Numbered from the stretch's first letter, positions 57,084-64,000 are shown. The stretch is DNA of 64,000 nt from Proteus vulgaris (GCF_011045815.1 NZ_CP047345.1:62001-126000), one strand, 5' to 3'. Notes: generated by a model not told the origin, from the sequence alone. Numbers and translations: made by a program.

Positions 57084-58094
57084 ATGAAAATAGTCAACCT
57101 ATCGCAACGAGAGGAAGATTGGCTTGATTGGCGGCGTCAAGGTGTAACAGCCACTGACGCCGCTATCCTGCTCAATCGGTCTCCGTACAAAACACGATGG
57201 AGACTGTGGGCCGAGAAGACTGGGTATGCGCGTGAAGTCGATCTGAGTCTTAATCCGCTGGTTCGCCGGGGGATAGAAAACGAAGATGCTGCAAGACGCG
57301 CTTTCGAGGAGAAGTATGATGACATGCTGCTCCCCGCCTGTGTCGAATCGGTTCAATACCCGCTCATGAGGGCCTCCCTGGATGGCCTGAGAGATAACGG
57401 GGAGCCCGTCGAGCTGAAAAGCCCGAGTGCGACTGTCTGGGAAGATGTTTGTGCTGAGAAAGCAAACAGCAAGGCATACCAGCTTTATTACCCGCAGGTG
57501 CAACACCAGCTCCTGGTAACGGGGGCCAAGCAAGGCTGGTTAGTCTTCTACTTTGAAGGTCAGATTCAGGAGTTTCCAATACTCCGAGACGAAGCCATGA
57601 TTCAAGAAATCTTGGCCGAGGCTAAAAAGTTCTGGCAACAGGTAGTAGACAAGAAGGAGCCCGACAAAGATCCAGAGAGAGACCTGTACATACCGCAAGG
57701 TGAAGAGGTCAACCGTTGGATTGCTGCTGCTGAGGAATACCGCCTCTATGATGCTGAGATTCAGGAGCTGAAACAGCGACTGTCTGAGCTTCAAGAAAGG
57801 CAAAAGCCTCATCTCGACACCATGAAGTCCCTCATGGGGGAATACTTCCATGCCGACTACTGCGGTGTGATGGTAACGAGATACAAAGCGGCTGGCCGGG
57901 TAGACTACAAAAAGCTGTTGGCTGATAAGGCGTCAGGCGTGAAGCCTGAGGATGTTGACCAGTACAGAGAGAAGTCATCAGAGCGGTGCCGTGTAACGGT
58001 TACTGGCTCTGTGAAGCCACGGTACATTGTTGATGAGGACGTGCTTGCTCCTCTTGATGATTTGCCGGAAGAAGTAGAGACGTTCTACTGGTGA
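57084..58094 (+). CDS. exo: YqaJ/lambda-Exo-type 5'-3' exonuclease
   Basis: A 336-residue alkaline exonuclease of the YqaJ family that resects double-strand ends for Bet. The N-terminus RREEDWLDWRRQG-like segment and ATDAAILLNRSPYKTRWRLW are typical. The catalytic PD-(D/E)xK residues are in ASLDG (about residue 97) and VELKSP. The C-terminal half includes a coiled coil (AEIQELKQRLSELQERQ). Complete length, no frameshift. Confidence 0.92.
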   Translation: MKIVNLSQREEDWLDWRRQGVTATDAAILLNRSPYKTRWRLWAEKTGYAREVDLSLNPLVRRGIENEDAARRAFEEKYDDMLLPACVESVQYPLMRASLDGLRDNGEPVELKSPSATVWEDVCAEKANSKAYQLYYPQVQHQLLVTGAKQGWLVFYFEGQIQEFPILRDEAMIQEILAEAKKFWQQVVDKKEPDKDPERDLYIPQGEEVNRWIAAAEEYRLYDAEIQELKQRLSELQERQKPHLDTMKSLMGEYFHADYCGVMVTRYKAAGRVDYKKLLADKASGVKPEDVDQYREKSSERCRVTVTGSVKPRYIVDEDVLAPLDDLPEEVETFYW

Positions 58095-58151
58095 GTGGGG
58101 GATTTTCCCCCGCTTTCCCTTGGGGATTCTGGGAGTCTCCAACGGAAAGCA

Positions 58152-58272
58152 AGATTTTGTTCTCTTCGGAGAGCGAAAAGTGCGATAGCTGGTCGCCAAA
58201 AACAAACAGCAAATTAACGTTAATTTACTAGCCCAACCGGGCGCATCCGCCCGGTTCGGGACGTGGTGCGCC
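58152..58272 (+). repeat. 121-bp perfect direct repeat, copy 2
   Basis: Identical to 53317-53437. After 58272 the sequences differ, exactly after the 5' arm of hairpin 2, while the 3' arm at the next gene has changed to GTGCATC and still pairs through G-U. The repeat could recombine to delete or duplicate the 4.8-kb cobS-ssb-bet-exo segment. Confidence 0.85.
58161..58211 (+). promoter_or_regulatory. Structured leader module A/B, copy 3
   Basis: Identical to copy 2: UUCG-capped hairpin A, hairpin B with GCGA/TCGC stem and TAGCTGG loop, then CAAAAACAAACAGCA. It precedes the DUF3150 gene. Confidence 0.65.
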
Positions 58273-58293
58273 CCCAACTTTTTGGAGTGCATC
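58235..58293 (+). promoter_or_regulatory. Two-hairpin SD leader of the DUF3150 gene
   Basis: Hairpin 1: AACCGGGC (58235-58242) with GCCCGGTT (58249-58256). Hairpin 2: GGTGCGC (58265-58271) with GTGCATC (58287-58293), seven pairs, two of them G-U; TTTTTGGAG leads into the 3' arm. The 5' arm is identical to the cobS leader while the 3' arm differs, yet pairing is maintained. Confidence 0.6.
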
Positions 58294-59571
58294 ATGACTA
58301 AAGTGAACCATCTACAAAGCCTCTGTGTTATCCACGTAGACTTTGACATCTGGAGTGGACAAACCCGTTTGTCTGCATCTGATCTCAAGCTGGGCGAGGG
58401 TGGTGAAATTCCACCTGAGAAAGTAGCTCAACTGGGAAGTAAGAAGATCTGTGATCCGGCTAAGCTGAAAGGCTTTCATCGCCTGAAAACAGAAACTCGT
58501 CGCCTCCTGCTGAAATTCGGTATGCCGTTCATGAACGGATTTGCCGTACCCGTCAGCAAGACCGATGAAATCTGTAACAAGCTGAATGACATAAACTTTC
58601 AGTTTAACCAACTGAAACAGGATTTCATCAAAGGTTACAACAAAGCCGTGGATGAATGGTGTCAGGAGAACCCTGAGTATGAACGAGCTATCCGTGCCGG
58701 AGCCCTTCCAAAGGAAACGGTCGAGGAGCGGATTGGCTTTGAGTACCAGGTGTTCATGATCCAGCCTGTGAACGAAGATGAGGCCAACGCCAAACGCCTT
58801 AACCGCAAGGTTGAGCGCTTGGGTGACGATCTCATCTCCGAAGTGGTTCAGGAAGCGAATAAGTTCTATATGGAACGTTTGGCCGGTCGAGACCAATGTG
58901 CGGTCACTACTCGGCAGACACTCCGTAACATCCGCGACAAGGTGGATGGGCTTAGCTTCCTGAACAGCGCTTTTAACCCTCTGGTCAAGCTGCTCGACCA
59001 AACCCTCCGGGGATACGAGCAACATGCCGATGGCCGAAACATCGTTGCGCCTTTCTTTTATCAGGTCGTGGCCGCAGTGCTGATCATGAGCGAGAGGGAC
59101 CGCATCGAGCAGTATGCCAATGGCTCGATTACTGTAGAGGGCATGGCTAATGACATTGGCGGTTCGGGAGCCCAGATGGGGGACCGTTCTAAAGATGAAA
59201 AGGCCGAACAGAAAAGCGATAAAGCCGGTGAGCTTATCCCTGCAACAGAGGGTGGCGAAACCAAGCAGCAACAGGTAGGTGGTACTGAATCTGTTCAATC
59301 AGAACAGACTAACAGCGGTGGTAACGCTGTTGACCTGGATGAAGACATCGACAACTTCTTCAAGAGTTTTGCAGAACGAGGCGAGGGTGAATCGGAAGAT
59401 GAATCCAATGCCGGTGATGTGGTTCGAGAAGAGCGCGTTGATGTTGAGGATGAGCCGGTTTTGCCTGAGGAAACTCCGGTAGAGCAAGAGCCTGTCCAAG
59501 AGGAGCCGACAGAGGAGCCTCTCAACCAGGAGCTGCCTAAAACTGACGACGATGGCGACTATTTCTTCTAA
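58294..59571 (+). CDS. DUF3150-family protein, 425 residues
   Basis: ATG 58294 (MTKVNHLQSLCVIHVDFDIW) follows the leader hairpin; the frame extends to a TTG at 58282. The N-terminal ~280 residues match DUF3150 as I remember it (HVDFDIWSGQTRLSASDL, LLKFGMPFMNGFAVP). The last ~130 residues are acidic and low-complexity (EPVQEEPTEEPLNQELP), ending DDDGDYFF. It lies between exo and the CobT-like gene, in a cluster conserved in IncA/C and SXT elements. The function is unknown, possibly a third partner of the MoxR-VWA pair. Confidence 0.7.
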   Translation: MTKVNHLQSLCVIHVDFDIWSGQTRLSASDLKLGEGGEIPPEKVAQLGSKKICDPAKLKGFHRLKTETRRLLLKFGMPFMNGFAVPVSKTDEICNKLNDINFQFNQLKQDFIKGYNKAVDEWCQENPEYERAIRAGALPKETVEERIGFEYQVFMIQPVNEDEANAKRLNRKVERLGDDLISEVVQEANKFYMERLAGRDQCAVTTRQTLRNIRDKVDGLSFLNSAFNPLVKLLDQTLRGYEQHADGRNIVAPFFYQVVAAVLIMSERDRIEQYANGSITVEGMANDIGGSGAQMGDRSKDEKAEQKSDKAGELIPATEGGETKQQQVGGTESVQSEQTNSGGNAVDLDEDIDNFFKSFAERGEGESEDESNAGDVVREERVDVEDEPVLPEETPVEQEPVQEEPTEEPLNQELPKTDDDGDYFF

Positions 59572-59595
59572 TAGTCACTTCAACTAAACCGACCC

Positions 59596-59661
59596 GGAGG
59601 GGATAGCCATTCCCTCCAGGGGTGGACTATCTCCTTCCCTACCAGGAGAAAAGATATGTCC
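59596..59661 (+). promoter_or_regulatory. Two-hairpin SD leader of the CobT-like gene
   Basis: Hairpin 1: GGAGGG (59596-59601) with CCCTCC (59612-59617). Hairpin 2: TATCT (59628-59632) with AGATA (59652-59656), extended by GGAC (59624-59627) with GTCC (59658-59661) across one bulged base, so the start codon is inside the stem and CAGGAG in the loop. Alternative: GATAG (59602-59606) with CTATC (59627-59631) plus flanking pairs and a bulged A. Confidence 0.6.
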
Positions 59662-61452
59662 AAAAAACGCACCATTTACAGCGCTCTACCAATCGTGGCC
59701 GCAGCCTATGGTGAAAAACTCGGTGTCAAAGTCGCCATCGGTAACGATGACGCATACACCGATGGTAAGACCATCGTGGTTCCGAATATCCCCGACGACT
59801 ATCCTCACATGGATGCTGTCTGGGGGTATTTGGCCCATGAAGCAGCCCATGTCCGGTTTACGGACTTTGGTGTTGAGCGCCGCAGAGGTCTTCATGCTGA
59901 GTTGTCCAACGTTTTGGAGGACTGCCGCATAGAACGGGCCATGATGGAACTCTTCCCCGGTACGTCGCAGACCCTGAATGAGGTTGCTCGCTATATGGCT
60001 CAAGCTGGTCATTACGAGCACGTCACAGACAAAGAGGCCCCTGCCTCCATTCTGACAGGGTTTTGTTTGTACTGGTTGCAAACCAAGGCTGTAGGGCAAT
60101 CCGTCCTTCAACCCTATCTCGATTCGGCTACCCCCGTATTCGAGCGCGTGTTCCCTCAGGGTGTTGTTGTTCGGCTGAACGCTTTACTGCGTAAGGCTGT
60201 GAACACTAAGTCAACCGCAGAGGTGACATCCTTGGCCGACCAAATCATCAAGATGATCGAGGAGGAAAAGGAGAAAGAAGAGCAAAAGCCCCTGAATGGT
60301 CAGGATGGTAACAACCAGCAGAATGCTGGTGGCAACCAACCTCAGAACAGTCAGGGCGGAAGTGGTAACGATCAAAACCAAGGGCCTGATGCCAATGGTG
60401 GTGATCAGCAAGGTAAAGACCAGAAGCAAGACGATGCTAACGGGAAATCTGATCCGAAAGGACAGGGCGACCAAGGCAAGTCGGATACTGATGGTGGCAG
60501 CAAGGCAGGACAAAGCCAGGCTGGTGGCAATTCTGACGCGGCGAAACAAGACGCGGCCAAAATGCTCCAGCAGGTTCTGAATGCCGGTGCCGGTGATTTG
60601 CGTGGTGACGCGCATGATGCACTTAAAGCCGAGCTCAACCGGGTGGCTCAAGATAAGGGGGACAGTAGCTATATGACTGTTCGCTCTGCTGTGAACACCC
60701 AGGACAACCCTGCTGTTGGCAAAAGCCTGGTAGGGGATGTGAAGAGCACCACTTCAAAGATAAGAACGCAGCTCTACGGATTGGTCCAGGCCAGCCAGCG
60801 AGTTGCTCACCGTAACCAACGATCAGGGAAGCGTGTGGATGCTCGGAAACTACATCGTGTAGTGACGGGTGATACCCGCGTATTCCTCAAGCCGGAAGCC
60901 AAGAAACGCCCTAATACGGCGGTTCACATCCTGGTTGATATGAGCTCCTCGATGGCCTACAAGGCCGCCAATGGAAAGGAGCGTCAAGACATTGCGCGGG
61001 AAGCGTCCTTGGCTATTTCGATGGCTCTGGAAGCAATACCCGGCGTAAACCCGGCAGTCACCTTTTTTGGTGGCAACCGGAACCAGCCAGTGTTCAGTGT
61101 CGTGAAGCATGGAGATACGGTTCAGAATCGGGCCGGTCGGTTTGGGTTCAAAGCAACTGGCGGTACGCCTATGGCGGAAGCTATGTGGTATGCAGCTTTT
61201 GAACTCACCAAGACCCGTGAAGAGCGAAAAATGTTGATCGTAGTGACTGACGGGCAGCCTCAAAGCGCCCCGGCATGTCGCTCAGTGATTGACCTCTGTG
61301 AACGAAGCGATGTTGAGGTGATCGGCATAGGGGTAGAGACTACCGCAGTGTCAGGACTGTTCCAAAAGAACATTGTCATTGATGATGCGGCAGCTCTGCA
61401 ACGCACACTGTTTAAGTTGATGGAGCGGTCATTGACTGCTTTTGCAGCTTAA
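59656..61452 (+). CDS. cobT: CobT-like VWA-domain protein with HExxH-type motif
   Basis: A 598-residue protein. The N-terminal part contains LAHEAAHVRFTDF (HEAAH near residues 61-65), a zinc-peptidase-like motif. The centre (about 210-300) is Gln/Gly/Asp/Asn-rich and repetitive. The C-terminal VWA domain has the MIDAS motif VDMSSSMAYK (near residue 428), then TGGTPMAEAMWYA and LIVVTDGQPQSAP. It resembles the CobT subunit of cobalt chelatase and probably acts with the CobS-like ATPase in a MoxR-type complex on an unknown substrate. Confidence 0.8.
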   Translation: MSKKRTIYSALPIVAAAYGEKLGVKVAIGNDDAYTDGKTIVVPNIPDDYPHMDAVWGYLAHEAAHVRFTDFGVERRRGLHAELSNVLEDCRIERAMMELFPGTSQTLNEVARYMAQAGHYEHVTDKEAPASILTGFCLYWLQTKAVGQSVLQPYLDSATPVFERVFPQGVVVRLNALLRKAVNTKSTAEVTSLADQIIKMIEEEKEKEEQKPLNGQDGNNQQNAGGNQPQNSQGGSGNDQNQGPDANGGDQQGKDQKQDDANGKSDPKGQGDQGKSDTDGGSKAGQSQAGGNSDAAKQDAAKMLQQVLNAGAGDLRGDAHDALKAELNRVAQDKGDSSYMTVRSAVNTQDNPAVGKSLVGDVKSTTSKIRTQLYGLVQASQRVAHRNQRSGKRVDARKLHRVVTGDTRVFLKPEAKKRPNTAVHILVDMSSSMAYKAANGKERQDIAREASLAISMALEAIPGVNPAVTFFGGNRNQPVFSVVKHGDTVQNRAGRFGFKATGGTPMAEAMWYAAFELTKTREERKMLIVVTDGQPQSAPACRSVIDLCERSDVEVIGIGVETTAVSGLFQKNIVIDDAAALQRTLFKLMERSLTAFAA

Positions 61453-61468
61453 CAGGAAGTGAAACGAC

Positions 61469-61503
61469 AAACGGCTATCCCTTCGGGGGTGGCCGTTTTT
61501 ATT
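61469..61503 (+). terminator. UUCG-capped rho-independent terminator
   Basis: AAACGGCTATCCC (from 61469) pairs with GGGGTGGCCGTTT around a TTCG tetraloop, followed by T residues. It follows the CobT-like gene, and the next gene starts only 11 bp later, so some read-through is likely. Confidence 0.75.
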
Positions 61504-61513
61504 TGGAGAGTCT

Positions 61514-61849
61514 ATGAACCAATTCCATTCATCTTTGGATTTGTATCATCGGAACAAAGGTAGAAGGGCTACAGTGCCGGAGACGCCTTTTTTACTGCTT
61601 GCTAAGCGCATTCCTCCGATGTACTGGAGACTGTTCCAGGGTGTTACTTTGGATAGTCGTATGGGATACACAGGCAGGCGGCAGTTCCACAGTCTTGGGC
61701 AAGCAATCGACTGGGCAAAGTCATCAGTTGGCGATTCCTGGTCAAATAAGCGCTTTCACAAGCCGGTAGGCCTCGATGTATTGCTGGCCTGTACTGCGAG
61801 TAAGGTGCCTGAACATCTGGTCGAAGAACTGAAAAGACGGGGCAGTTGA
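61514..61849 (+). CDS. Hypothetical protein, 111 residues
   Basis: Starts MNQFHSSLDLYHRNKGRRAT with TTGGAG upstream. A basic soluble protein with FHSLGQAIDWAKSSVGDSW, ending HLVEELKRRGS. No family recognised. It has no two-hairpin leader, unlike neighbours, and lies between a terminator and the next AcaCD-like box. Confidence 0.5.
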   Translation: MNQFHSSLDLYHRNKGRRATVPETPFLLLAKRIPPMYWRLFQGVTLDSRMGYTGRRQFHSLGQAIDWAKSSVGDSWSNKRFHKPVGLDVLLACTASKVPEHLVEELKRRGS

Positions 61850-61867
61850 TGCGTCTTTGAGCTTTGC

Positions 61868-61880
61868 ACCCGAAAAGGGC
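61868..61880 (+). promoter_or_regulatory. AcaCD-box-like site 9
   Basis: ACCCGAAAAGGGC followed by AGTTTGAGCG, with the first base deviating from the others. It lies 114 bp upstream of the fourth leader module and starts the 62114-onward unit. Confidence 0.5.
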
Positions 61881-61993
61881 AGTTTGAGCGTTCCTGTTCA
61901 CACAGCTCTCGTGGAACAATCAAAGTGAGGAGGGAATACCCTCCCACTTTCTCAGAGGCCTTCATTGAGGGTTGCTGAGAAAGTGAATTTTGT

Positions 61994-62043
61994 CCTCTCT
62001 GAGGGCGAAACGTGCGATAGCTGGTCGCCAAAAACAAACAGCA
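61994..62043 (+). promoter_or_regulatory. Structured leader module A/B, copy 4
   Basis: Hairpin A: CCTC (61994-61997) with GAGG (62001-62004), loop TCT, replacing TCTC-TTCG-GAGA of copies 2 and 3 while keeping the stem. Hairpin B: GCGA (62014-62017), TAGCTGG, TCGC (62025-62028). Then CAAAAACAAACAGCA. Confidence 0.65.
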
Positions 62044-62052
62044 TTCAACCTC

Positions 62053-62114
62053 AGCCTAAGGGCGCACTGCGCCTGACAGGCTCTGTGTGCCCAAGTTACT
62101 TTAAGGAGCACACA
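62053..62114 (+). promoter_or_regulatory. Two-hairpin SD leader of the 62114 gene
   Basis: Hairpin 1: AGCCT (62053-62057) with AGGCT (62078-62082) outside GGCGC (62061-62065) and GCGCC (62069-62073). Hairpin 2: TGTGTGC (62084-62090) with GCACACA (62108-62114), the last base being the A of ATG; AAGGAG overlaps the 3' arm start. Alternative: 62060-62067 with 62085-62092, eight pairs with one G-U. Confidence 0.65.
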
Positions 62115-62653
62115 TGTCTCATCTGAACAATCTCAAATCCGTAATGATCTCTCTCGCCGCCGAACATAAGCTGCCTGAAATCTACCAGGATGACATCACT
62201 ACCGATGTGGAGTCTCTGGATCGATTCGATGGTTTACGTCTGGTCTGGCTGTTGCGGTCTTGCGGCAGCGTATTGGTGCCAGCGGAAGTTGGCGTTAATC
62301 CGATCTATATCACCCATTGGTTGTGGTCTAACCACGGTCAACAGGTGGTTCCATTCTCTGTGGATACCCGCACGGGGTTGATTGAAAAAATCGACTTCGA
62401 GCAAGCTGAAAAGCTGATCATGCAGATGCCTTGCAACCTCTCTTCATTGCAGAACAAGGAATACTTGGTTGACCAGGTAAACCGAGTGTTGCAACGAGGT
62501 TGTGAAATGCGTATCTGGGGTATCTTCGAGTCTCCAAGCTCGGTGGAATCCGTTGGTGGTTGGAAAGAGTGGCAGAGCTATTTCAGCTCTACTGGGAATC
62601 GACTGATGGCCGATTTCGTTGGTAAAGCCATTCGATTCACCAACCCTCGATAA
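62114..62653 (+). CDS. Hypothetical protein, 179 residues
   Basis: Starts MSHLNNLKSVMISLAAEHKL. Soluble, mixed alpha/beta, with LRSCGSVLVPAEVGVNPIYI and a C-terminal GRGCEMRIWGIFES-like region. No family recognised. Expressed from an AcaCD-like site through a full A/B plus two-hairpin leader, like the 52430 gene at the other end of the region. Confidence 0.55.
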   Translation: MSHLNNLKSVMISLAAEHKLPEIYQDDITTDVESLDRFDGLRLVWLLRSCGSVLVPAEVGVNPIYITHWLWSNHGQQVVPFSVDTRTGLIEKIDFEQAEKLIMQMPCNLSSLQNKEYLVDQVNRVLQRGCEMRIWGIFESPSSVESVGGWKEWQSYFSSTGNRLMADFVGKAIRFTNPR

Positions 62654-62689
62654 ATCGCCGTTCAACCATTAACCCTAATTAACCCTATG

Positions 62690-62743
62690 GGGCTCCGATA
62701 GCCCTGAGGGGACGGGGCTCCGCAATCGCAATAAGGAGTCCCT
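62690..62743 (+). promoter_or_regulatory. Two-hairpin SD leader of the 62744 gene
   Basis: Hairpin 1: GGGCT (62690-62694) with AGCCC (62700-62704). Hairpin 2: GGGGCTC (62714-62720) with GAGTCCC (62736-62742), one G-U pair, loop containing AATAAG of the ribosome site. I could not find the alternative pairing with hairpin 1 in this copy. Confidence 0.55.
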
Positions 62744-63244
62744 ATGAAAAACCTATCAGCTTTGGAAGCAGTTCTTGACTACGACAAACCTTCTCGACGT
62801 TTTCTTGATGAGCTCAACGAAAACCAGATGAAGGATTTGTCCGGGGAAATCTTCGCCAAGCTCTACTGGAGCAAGCGTAATCCCCAGTGGTACGAGAAAG
62901 ACACCAATCGGCTGTTTGCACGACTTCGTTGGGTTCAGCGCATCATCAAGAAGCGCTTGAAAACCGGCAAGGTTAAACCTGAACTGACAGAAAATGGTTC
63001 AGTGATGGAGCGCTTCAACTTCCCTTATGGTGACACTCTCGATTTCTTCCATCGGTACTTGCGACATCCCAAATGGGAGGTTGTGTATCAAGAATCGGGG
63101 TGCAGTGCCTTTTGGAAAAATGAAGCAACGCTTGAGCTATGCACCTACTGCGAAGGTGATGTGGTCATGATGAAGGCTCCTGATGAAGCAACCTTCTTTC
63201 GTGATTGCAATCGCCTTAGCTGGTGGTATGCAGATAACGCTTGA
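62744..63244 (+). CDS. Hypothetical protein, 166 residues
   Basis: Starts MKNLSALEAVLDYDKPSRRF. A basic, aromatic-rich soluble protein (FAKLYWSKRNPQWYEKDTNR; LRWVQRIIKKRLKTGK). No family recognised. It sits between two genes with structured leaders. Confidence 0.55.
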   Translation: MKNLSALEAVLDYDKPSRRFLDELNENQMKDLSGEIFAKLYWSKRNPQWYEKDTNRLFARLRWVQRIIKKRLKTGKVKPELTENGSVMERFNFPYGDTLDFFHRYLRHPKWEVVYQESGCSAFWKNEATLELCTYCEGDVVMMKAPDEATFFRDCNRLSWWYADNA

Positions 63245-63258
63245 TCTTAATCCCTAAC

Positions 63259-63319
63259 CAGGGGCGAACCGGCCCCTGATGGGAGCATGGTGCGCCCCAT
63301 CTATGATGGAGGACGCCAT
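63259..63319 (+). promoter_or_regulatory. Two-hairpin SD leader of the terminal methyltransferase gene
   Basis: Hairpin 1: CAGGGGC (63259-63265) with GCCCCTG (63272-63278). Hairpin 2: ATGGTG (63287-63292) with CGCCAT (63314-63319), including AT of the start codon; ATGGAGG in the loop. Alternative: GGGGCG (63261-63266) with CGCCCC (63293-63298), continued by three of the next four pairs. Confidence 0.6.
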
Positions 63320-64000
63320 GTTCAAATCATCAGTATGCTCCTACGAAAACAGGGGGCCTTACGGAAACAACAAGTACCGAGGCAACTGCTCGGGCTTTAT
63401 CGTTAAAGACTTCATTGAGTCTTACATGAGAAAGCCGAACGGGCTGGTGGCAGACCCAAGTGTTGGGGGTGGCTCTAGCATCGACGTTGCCAATGAACTT
63501 GGTGTCCGTTTCAAAGGGACAGACTTGCATCAGGGGTTCAACCTGTTGCGGGATGACTTCCTTTCGTTCCTCGGAGAGCCTGCACACCTGATCTGGTGGT
63601 ACCCTCCTTACTGGGACATGATCCAGTATTCAGGTAAGCAGTGGGGCGAGCCCAACAAATGGGATATGAGCCGCATGAATTTGCCTGAGTTCGTTGAAGC
63701 CCTTGAGCTGGCCGTTATGAATATTCATGACGCCTGTGAGCGAGGAGGGCATTACGGAATCCTCATGGGAAACCTGAGGCGCGATGGGGATTATTTCAAC
63801 CTGTCCAGCCTTGTGGAACGTATCGCACCTGGGAAGCTGGTGGATGAGATCATCAAAACACAGCACAACTGTGTGAGTGACCGAACTCAGTATTCCGGGA
63901 AGCTGGTGCGTATCGCCCATGAAAAGCTGTTGGTGTTTCGTCGTAACGACGTTGCCTCATCGCTCTGTCTTCTTGCTGCCGTACACCGTCGAGCAACCAA
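63318..64000 (+). CDS. DNA methyltransferase (N6-A/N4-C type), cut by window end
   Basis: An open frame from ATG 63318 (MFKSSVCSYENRGPYGNNKY) to the window edge, 227 codons visible. SAM motif I is DPSVGGGSSIDVANEL (near residue 46) and the catalytic motif IV is WWYPPYWDMIQYS (near residue 94), the (S/D/N)PPY motif of amino-methyltransferases with Y at the first position. A second Rossmann-like part (YGILMGNLRRDGDY) follows. With the other methylases in this window it fits the IncA/C habit of carrying several DNA modification genes. Confidence 0.75.
   Translation, partial: MFKSSVCSYENRGPYGNNKYRGNCSGFIVKDFIESYMRKPNGLVADPSVGGGSSIDVANELGVRFKGTDLHQGFNLLRDDFLSFLGEPAHLIWWYPPYWDMIQYSGKQWGEPNKWDMSRMNLPEFVEALELAVMNIHDACERGGHYGILMGNLRRDGDYFNLSSLVERIAPGKLVDEIIKTQHNCVSDRTQYSGKLVRIAHEKLLVFRRNDVASSLCLLAAVHRRAT

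Noticed and set aside
58312..59298. 328-codon minus-strand frame opposite the DUF3150 gene
   Set aside because: The plus strand carries the recognised DUF3150 family and a structured start site; the minus frame has no supporting features.
60290..60550. Gly/Gln/Asn/Asp-rich repeats in the CobT-like gene as a possible minisatellite or CRISPR-like array
   Set aside because: Repeats are degenerate at nucleotide level, have no spacers of constant length, and are explained as a low-complexity protein linker.
1..64000. CRISPR arrays, rRNA or tRNA genes
   Set aside because: No regularly spaced identical repeats and no rRNA or tRNA-like segments were seen; the UAGCUGG hairpins are short 23S rRNA-like motifs, not rRNA genes.

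Overview
The window reads as about 64 kb of a large conjugative multiresistance plasmid of the IncA/C (IncC) group from a gammaproteobacterium. The evidence is the backbone order parA-parB-small wHTH gene, a DNA methyltransferase block, topB, a 992-residue MOBH relaxase TraI with TraD/TraJ, traL-E-K-B-V-A, a giant Ig-like protein, dsbC, traC, a TraF-type peptidase, traW, traU, traN, then ssb-bet-exo and CobS/CobT-like genes. This is gene-order recognition from memory. The IncA/C repA gene is not in the window, and no rRNA, tRNA or CRISPR array was seen.

Layout. (1) About 1-7840 is an accessory resistance island: chimeric remnants of a BCCT transporter and a GrpB gene, a full-length ISCR2-type element, a relaxase remnant, floR with a CmlA-type attenuator leader, a truncated lysR, a truncated and diverged second ISCR, one terminal inverted repeat of Tn5393, then strB, strA and sul2 on the minus strand. 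(2) 8144-12000 holds partition and maintenance functions. (3) 12049-18520 is a long plus-strand operon of small unknown proteins with an atypical C5 methyltransferase, a DUF551 protein, an Hha-like protein and an ASCH-like protein. (4) 18612-22139 on the minus strand holds topB and small exported proteins. (5) 22215-28784 is the relaxase/coupling operon. (6) 28794-50473 is the F-type mating-pair-formation system in several transcription units. (7) 50512-52136 holds a lipoprotein and a DUF1845 (AcaB-like) gene on the minus strand. (8) 52220-64000 is a lambda-Red-like recombination and CobS/CobT region, ending in a methyltransferase cut by the window edge.

Regulation. Nine 13-bp motifs close to GCCCAAAATGGGC lie just upstream of the transfer and accessory operons. 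They look like binding sites of AcaCD, the FlhCD-like master activator of IncA/C plasmids, whose genes are not in this window. Four copies of the palindrome CTTTCACATGTGAAAG, built from the same half-sites as chromosomal parS, lie before parA, near other transcription-unit ends and inside one gene.

The most unusual observation is in the recombination region. Almost every gene from 52430 to the window end is preceded by a two-hairpin leader. The second hairpin flanks the Shine-Dalgarno and start codon with an inverted repeat whose sequence changes from gene to gene while pairing is kept. In most copies its 5' arm can instead pair with the first hairpin, giving a possible two-state translational switch. 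Four leaders also carry an upstream module with compensatory base changes and a hairpin that resembles a helix of 23S rRNA (UAGCUGG loop). Two leaders are identical over 121 bp and flank the ssb-bet-exo block. I do not recognise this as a described RNA family. All pairings were found by eye and need covariance testing.
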